From Arthrobacter sp. zg-Y1110 (GTDB lineage Bacteria > Actinomycetota > Actinomycetes > Actinomycetales > Micrococcaceae), in assembly GCF_025244865.1 (NCBI RefSeq), contig NZ_CP104272.1, positions 372,001 through 436,000 on the forward strand: a stretch of 64,000 nt of DNA, given 5' to 3'. How positions within the stretch are numbered: position 1 is the first letter of the stretch; every line of letters starts with the position of its first letter. Positions 59,961 to 64,000 of the stretch are shown here, in pieces. A program made the position numbers and the translations under genes. Below the pieces are notes generated by a model. The model saw nothing but the letters and a program-made list of their open reading frames with translations. It ran no database searches and had not been told where the DNA came from.

Positions 59961-60833
59961 TTGAATCGCGCCGAACGTAATGCCATGGTGGTGGAAAATC
60001 TGCCGTTGGTTGGTTATCTCGTATCCGAAGTCTGCGCCAAGGCCACGCACCTCTCGCGTGACGACCTGGCCTCAGCCGGATCCATCGCCCTTATAACGTC
60101 CGCAGATTCGTTCGACCCGGACCTGGGTGTTCCCTTTGGAGCCTATGCCCGCCGCCGCATCGTCGGCGCCTTTGCGGATGAAATGCGTTCCAATGACTGG
60201 GCCACGCGATCCGCCCGCCGGCGGATCAAGGAAACCCTCGCGGTGAAGGAAACCCTCACCGGCGCCCTGGGCCGCACTCCCAATGTGGACGAGATCGCCT
60301 CCGCCTTGGGTGTGGACCGCACTGTGGCAGAGGATGCACTGTCGGATGCTTCCCGCACAGTGTCCAGCCTGGACGAATCCGCAACGGATTTCCTGATCGC
60401 AGATATGCCGTCGCCCGAGGGTTCCCTCCTGGCCTCCGAGCGCTTGAAGTACCTGCAGGCCGCCGTCGCCGCCCTGCCGGAAAAGATGCGGTATGTAGTG
60501 GAGGAGATTTACTTCCACGACCGCACGGTCAAGGAAATAGCCGAAGAGCTCGGCAGCACCCACTCGGCCGTGTCCCAGCAGCGGGCCGAAGCGGTCCGCC
60601 TCCTCCGTGACGGCCTGGGCACGCATTACTCCGACGCTACTGCCGCACCGGAACTCCAGTCCCGGATCGCACCGGCACGCCGCAACGCTTATCTCACCTC
60701 AGTGGGAGAACGCACCGCCGGCGGCATCACGCGGCACCATCTGGCCCCGGCCCTTCCCGGCGCGCAGGCCTTTGTTCCCGGACTTACGGGTGTTCCGGGC
60801 CGCCCCGCAACTTTCAATCCGGCCGCTTCCTAG
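59961..60833 (+). CDS. fliA: FliA/WhiG-type RNA polymerase sigma factor
   Basis: A 290-residue sigma-70 family protein. Region 2 is LVGYLVSEVCAKATHLSRDDLASAGSIALITSADSFDPDLGVPFGAYARRRIVGAFADEMRSNDWATRSARRR (15-90). Region 3 includes VKETLTGALGRTPNVDEIASALGV. Region 4 is LPEKMRYVVEEIYFHDRTVKEIAEELGSTHSAVSQQRAEAVRLLR (174-218). The pattern is of group 3 sigma factors for motility. The C-terminal 65 residues are an extra low-complexity tail. The start is a TTG at 59961 after GGGGG; the ATG at 59985 is the alternative. Placement between two promoters of its own type fits. Confidence 0.9.
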   Translation: MNRAERNAMVVENLPLVGYLVSEVCAKATHLSRDDLASAGSIALITSADSFDPDLGVPFGAYARRRIVGAFADEMRSNDWATRSARRRIKETLAVKETLTGALGRTPNVDEIASALGVDRTVAEDALSDASRTVSSLDESATDFLIADMPSPEGSLLASERLKYLQAAVAALPEKMRYVVEEIYFHDRTVKEIAEELGSTHSAVSQQRAEAVRLLRDGLGTHYSDATAAPELQSRIAPARRNAYLTSVGERTAGGITRHHLAPALPGAQAFVPGLTGVPGRPATFNPAAS

Positions 60834-60881
60834 GCTTACCGCCGCACTTAAATCTTTTTTCGAATTCTTTTTCAGAACTCC

Positions 60882-60908
60882 TAACACCCGTCGGTGCTCC
60901 GCCGATAG
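60882..60908 (+). promoter_or_regulatory. Sigma-28-type promoter of fliC
   Basis: TAAC (60882-60885), 15 bases, GCCGATAG (60901-60908), matching FliA consensus in spacing and in seven of eight -10 bases. It lies 60 bases before the fliC ATG and leaves a leader of about 50 bases. Confidence 0.82.
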
Positions 60909-60917
60909 CTATGGTTG

Positions 60918-60960
60918 CAGGCCCACGGAAGGGCCTGTTAGTACAGCCCACTCACGGAGG
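60918..60960 (+). promoter_or_regulatory. fliC leader: hairpin and ribosome binding site, both with ACGGA
   Basis: CAGGCCC (60918-60924) and GGGCCTG (60931-60937) form a stem with the 6-base loop ACGGAA. The ribosome binding site ACGGAGG (60954-60960) carries the same ACGGA and is 8 bases before the ATG. CsrA prefers GGA in a hairpin loop plus a second GGA at the Shine-Dalgarno, as in Bacillus hag. This is a pattern match; no csrA is in the window. Confidence 0.55.
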
Positions 60961-60968
60961 AATACATC

Positions 60969-61814
60969 ATGGGTTTCACAATCAACACCAACGTTTCATC
61001 GCTCAACGCCATGCGCAACCTGAACCTGAACCAGACGAACCAGGCCAAGTCGGTGGAGCGCCTCTCCAGCGGTATGCGCATCAACCGTGCGGCTGACGAC
61101 GCTGCAGGCCTGGCCATCTCCGAAGGCCTGAAGAACCAGGTTTCCGGTCTGACGCAGGCCGGCCGCAACGCCCAGGACGGCATCAGCCTCATCCAGACCG
61201 CTGAAGGCGCCCTGACCGAGGTCCACAACATCCTCAACCGTATGCGTGACCTGACGGTTCAGGCTGCTAACGATACGAACAACACTGAGTCGCGCGGCGC
61301 GATCAAGTCCGAAGTTGACGAACTGAAGTCGGAGCTGGACCGCATCAGCACCTCCACCAACTTCAACGGCATTCAGCTGCTGGGCCCGAACGCGGATGCT
61401 ACTAAGACCCAGTCCGCGACGCTGAAGATCCAGGTAGGCGCAGGCGCCGACGAGACCATCGACATCACGCAGGCCGATGTCGCCGGCACTCTGACCACGC
61501 TCGCCTTGGGCTTGGGAGATCTCGATACTCAGGCCTCTGCCGCTACCGCGACGACCGCTCTGGATGTTGCCATCGCGGCCACTTCCGACCAGCGCGCCGA
61601 TCTGGGTGCACAGCAGAACCGCCTGGAATCCGCCTCACGCTCCATCGCGGTGTCCGTGGAGAACCTCTCCTCGGCCAACTCCCGCATCCGCGACACGGAC
61701 ATGGCAGCGGAAATGGGTAACTTCACCAAGTCCCAGATCCTCTCCCAGGCCGCTACCGCAATGCTGGCCCAGGCCAACCAGATGAACTCCGGCGTTATGT
61801 CGCTCCTGCAGTAG
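60969..61814 (+). CDS. fliC: Flagellin
   Basis: A 281-residue protein. The N-terminal D0/D1 domain is INTNVSSLNAMRNLNLNQTNQAKSVERLSSGMRINRAADDAAGLAISEGLKNQ and the C-terminal one ESASRSIAVSVENLSSANSRIRDTDMAAEMGNFTKSQILSQAATAMLAQANQ. The variable middle is very short (about residues 135-200), so the filament surface is minimal. It has no signal peptide and is exported by the flagellar system. Own sigma-28-type promoter, structured leader, and a hairpin behind it. It is separated from fliD by 207 bases. Confidence 0.98.
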   Translation: MGFTINTNVSSLNAMRNLNLNQTNQAKSVERLSSGMRINRAADDAAGLAISEGLKNQVSGLTQAGRNAQDGISLIQTAEGALTEVHNILNRMRDLTVQAANDTNNTESRGAIKSEVDELKSELDRISTSTNFNGIQLLGPNADATKTQSATLKIQVGAGADETIDITQADVAGTLTTLALGLGDLDTQASAATATTALDVAIAATSDQRADLGAQQNRLESASRSIAVSVENLSSANSRIRDTDMAAEMGNFTKSQILSQAATAMLAQANQMNSGVMSLLQ

Positions 61815-61864
61815 TAGCAGCGCCTGACCAGATTCATCAGCAGTAACCGCAGAACCGGCAGGTG

Positions 61865-61927
61865 AATGGCCGCTGGCGGCGGGGAAACATGACTTGGACC
61901 TCACGCTTCCCGCCGCCAGCCCATTCC
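61865..61927 (+). terminator. Long GC-rich hairpin after fliC
   Basis: CTGGCGGCGGG..AA (about 61874-61887) pairs with TTCCCGCCGCCAG (about 61908-61920), and GAATGG/CCATTC extends the stem outward. No T-run follows. It may end most fliC transcripts, let some continue into fliD, or stabilise fliC mRNA. Confidence 0.5.
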
Positions 61928-61947
61928 CTGCCTTCTGTTTGTCACCG

Positions 61948-62004
61948 CAGGACATGCAGGACCCAGCAGGACCCCGTAAGACATCAGCAGGACACGGCAG
62001 GACT
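61948..62004 (+). repeat. Array of five GCAGGAC heptamers before fliD
   Basis: Exact GCAGGAC copies begin at 61948, 61957, 61967, 61988 and 61998, with a degenerate GTAAGAC at 61977. Steps are 9 to 11 bases, about one helical turn. The array ends 18 bases before the fliD ATG and next to its AAGGAG site. Confidence 0.7.
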
Positions 62005-62021
62005 TCCCAAGGAGCATTTTC

Positions 62022-63356
62022 ATGGCGCTAGGCATTGACGGGCTGATCAGCGGCATCGACACCACCGCCATGATTGCGGACCTGATGAAGATCGAAGCCC
62101 GCCCGCAGAAGCTCCTGAAGGACAAGGTCGAGAGCAACCAGCTCTTTGTGACCGCCCTGCAGAACCTCAACACCAAGATCGCTTCCCTGACGGAAGCCGC
62201 CGGGAAGATCGCCAAGGCAGGTGGAACGGACCGCTACGCCGCCGTCACCGGCTCCACCACCGTCACGGCCACCACCAAGGCCGGCGCTGCCGCAGGCTCG
62301 CTGGACATCACGGTGAACAAACTGGCCACGGCGCAGGTCTCGCTTTCCGGCGCCATGGCGGCGTGGCCCAACGGCGACGCCCTTTCCATCTCTGCCAACG
62401 GAACCATCACCGCGCTGGACACGGCAGGCAAGAGCCTGGATCAAGTCATCAGCACCGTCAACAAAGCCAACCTGGGTGTCACCGCCGTCAAGATCGCTGC
62501 CGGCAGCGTGGACGGCGTCGCCCAGTACCGGATGCAGTTCAGTGCCTCCGCCACGGGCTCGGCCGGCGCCTTTACCGTCTCGCAGAACGGCACCGACCTG
62601 GGTGCCATCCGCGCCGGTCAGGACGCCGAGGTCACCCTGTGGGCCGGAGTGGCCGGAGCCGAAACGAAGATCACCTCCGCCACCAACACCTTCGCGGACC
62701 TGATGCCCGGTGTGGACATCACGGTCTCCGCGGTGTCTACCGATCCGGTCACCGTGGCAGTGAGCCGGGACGTCAAGGCGATTTCCGCCGTCGCGGCCTC
62801 CCTGGTGTCCGCCCTGACGGACGTTTTCGGCTACATGGACCGAAACTCCGCCGTCTCGATAGACACCTCCGACGGCGTCACCAAGACCACCGGCGGGGTG
62901 TTCACCGGGGATTCGGCCACCCGCTCCCTGAAGCAGTCCATCATGGGCGCCGCAACCGGCTCGCTGGACGGCCGTTCGACGTCGGACATCGGAATTACGC
63001 TCACCAAGTACGGCACCGTGGAGTTCGACGCCGACAAGTTCGCCGCCGCCCTCGCCGCGGATCCGGAAAAAACGCAGGCTTCGCTGCAGGCAATTGCCGC
63101 CCGCGTTGAGGCCGTTGGTAAGACAGCCTCCGATAAGTACGACGGCTCCATTACCAAGCGGATCCAGAGCCAGGAATCCACCGTGAAGTCCCTCAACAGC
63201 CAGGTCGAGCAGTGGGACCGCCGGCTGGCTTCGCGGGAATCCACCCTGAAGCTCGTCTGGACCAACCTTGAAGTCAAGCTGGGCTCCCTCAACAGCCAGA
63301 TGGACTGGCTCACCGGCCAGCTCGACTCCCTCACCGCCTCCTCGAGTAAGAAGTGA
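62022..63356 (+). CDS. fliD: Flagellar filament cap protein
   Basis: A 444-residue protein. The N-terminal LGIDGLISGIDTTAMIADLMKIEARPQKLLKDKVESNQ and the C-terminal helix pair SITKRIQSQESTVKSLNSQVEQWDRRLASRESTLKLVWTNLEVKLGSLNSQMDWLTGQL are typical of FliD. The middle is Thr/Ala/Gly-rich beta domain. FliD caps the growing filament and helps flagellin fold. The AAGGAG site lies 7 bases upstream. It overlaps fliS (GTGA). Confidence 0.95.
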   Translation: MALGIDGLISGIDTTAMIADLMKIEARPQKLLKDKVESNQLFVTALQNLNTKIASLTEAAGKIAKAGGTDRYAAVTGSTTVTATTKAGAAAGSLDITVNKLATAQVSLSGAMAAWPNGDALSISANGTITALDTAGKSLDQVISTVNKANLGVTAVKIAAGSVDGVAQYRMQFSASATGSAGAFTVSQNGTDLGAIRAGQDAEVTLWAGVAGAETKITSATNTFADLMPGVDITVSAVSTDPVTVAVSRDVKAISAVAASLVSALTDVFGYMDRNSAVSIDTSDGVTKTTGGVFTGDSATRSLKQSIMGAATGSLDGRSTSDIGITLTKYGTVEFDADKFAAALAADPEKTQASLQAIAARVEAVGKTASDKYDGSITKRIQSQESTVKSLNSQVEQWDRRLASRESTLKLVWTNLEVKLGSLNSQMDWLTGQLDSLTASSSKK

Positions 63357-63796
63357 CCGTGAACTACTCAATGGCAGCCAAACGGGCCGAATATGCACGC
63401 AATGCCGTGCTCTCGGCCTCGCCTGCCCGGCTCCTGACGATGCTGTACGACCGGCTGCTGCTGGACCTTGCCCGGGCCGAAACCGCGCAGCAGAATGCCG
63501 AGTGGCCGGTGGCTTCGGAGAACCTGCTTCATGCCCAGGCCATTATCACCGAGCTGCTGGGCACGCTGAAGACCGATGTGTGGGAGGGCGGGGAAAACCT
63601 GCATGCCCTGTACACGTACTCGCTTTCCACCCTGATGAACGCGAACATCGGCCGGGACGCAAAGCTGACCCGGGAATGCATCGACCTGCTCGAACCGATC
63701 CGGCTTGCCTGGCATGAAGCGGCGGCGCAGCTCCCAGCCGCAGGCGCAACGCCAGCCGCTGCCGGCACACCGGGAGGGGTTCTCGGTGTCGGCTGA
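63353..63796 (+). CDS. fliS: Flagellin export chaperone
   Basis: A 147-residue helical protein. YARNAVLSASPARLLTMLYDRLLLDLARAE and LHALYTYSLSTLMNANIGRDAKLTRECIDLLEPIRLAWHEA are FliS hallmarks. It binds the flagellin C-terminus and prevents filament formation in the cytoplasm. The GTG at 63353 overlaps the fliD stop; a GTG at 63359 is also possible. The C-terminal 25 residues are Ala/Gly/Pro-rich and beyond the usual end. Confidence 0.95.
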   Translation: MTVNYSMAAKRAEYARNAVLSASPARLLTMLYDRLLLDLARAETAQQNAEWPVASENLLHAQAIITELLGTLKTDVWEGGENLHALYTYSLSTLMNANIGRDAKLTRECIDLLEPIRLAWHEAAAQLPAAGATPAAAGTPGGVLGVG

Positions 63797-64000
63797 ATCG
63801 GCAGAACCCTACCGCGGCCCGGAGGAACTGGCCAACCTCGCGCTCTGGGAATTCGTCCTCACGCAGCTCGAAGACAACCTGGAGTCCTTCCTCGAAGGAC
63901 AGTCCCTCACGGAACAGGCCCGCGAGGTGGCGGCCGACTGGGAACCTCCGGCGGACCTCGGCCCGCTCCCCGAGGAGCTCGTTACCCGTGCCCGGATGCT
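63786..64000 (+). CDS. Protein in FliT position (3' end outside window)
   Basis: The frame starts at a GTG at 63786 with GGGAGGGG upstream, overlaps the fliS stop by 11 bases, and stays open for 71 codons to the window end. It begins MSAESAEPYRGPEELANLAL and goes on with WEFVLTQLEDNLESFLEG, an acidic helical protein. In many flagellar clusters the gene after fliS is fliT, a small helical chaperone for FliD. I infer that role from position and character only. Confidence 0.7.
   Translation, partial: MSAESAEPYRGPEELANLALWEFVLTQLEDNLESFLEGQSLTEQAREVAADWEPPADLGPLPEELVTRARM

Overview
The window is a stretch of a high-GC actinobacterial chromosome. The GTP-dependent PEP carboxykinase, the bacterial proteasome activator with a C-terminal GQYL, GAF-ANTAR and YhgE/Pip proteins, and the SD-led, tightly packed genes all point to Actinobacteria. 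Gene content and protein style suggest a motile member of the Micrococcaceae close to Arthrobacter. That assignment is inference, not a database match.

Layout. 1-7 kb: the end of a patatin-like lipase, small unknown genes, a YqaA-type membrane protein, and a tightly overlapping three-gene phospholipid operon (CDP-alcohol phosphatidyltransferase, acyltransferase, CdsA-like cytidylyltransferase). These are followed by tRNA-Ser(CGA), a flavin-binding stress protein, tadA and upp. 7-14 kb: a winged-helix regulator, a SixA-type phosphatase, a YhgE/Pip export protein coupled to a degenerate ABC ATPase, a flavoprotein disulfide reductase and a GAF-ANTAR regulator. 14.2-16.9 kb: a small low-GC island framed by a perfect 95-bp direct repeat of the 3' part of tRNA-Arg(ACG) and its terminator. 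It carries a three-gene operon that looks like a toxin-antitoxin-chaperone (TAC) module, plus decayed phage-like genes. No integrase is visible.

17-46 kb: mostly metabolism. It holds pckG with a CRP/GlxR-like site, phosphomannomutase, a RecQ helicase with a phosphoribosyltransferase-like tail, a hydrolase, a dienoyl-CoA isomerase, aldo/keto reductase, GNAT, tRNA-Ser(GCT), prolyl oligopeptidase, an FAD/NAD(P) protein, alcohol and aldehyde dehydrogenases, stress-type membrane and PRC-barrel proteins, a 1,499-residue secreted nuclease/5'-nucleotidase, and galT-galK. 46-56 kb: a MarR regulator with a membrane protein, a Baeyer-Villiger monooxygenase facing an SMP-30-like lipoprotein, tRNA-Ser(TGA), quinone reductase, cstA with its YbdD partner, the proteasome activator and an aldo/keto reductase.

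56.5-64 kb: a flagellar cluster. A leftward operon flgN-flgK-flgL-fliW faces a rightward set: a FliA/WhiG-type sigma factor, fliC, fliD, fliS and a FliT-position gene cut by the window edge. Two promoter-like sites with the same TAAC-N15-GCCGATAG pattern precede flgN and fliC, which fits control by the sigma factor encoded between them. The fliC leader has two ACGGA motifs, one in a hairpin loop and one on the ribosome binding site. That is the arrangement by which CsrA represses flagellin in Bacillus, with FliW as the antagonist, and FliW is encoded here.

The most interesting unit is the tRNA-Arg island with its TAC-like operon. Also notable are a family of four intergenic hairpins sharing an ACGACGGCGGC stem, the phospholipid operon, and the degenerate ATPase paired with YhgE behind a perfect 16-bp palindrome.
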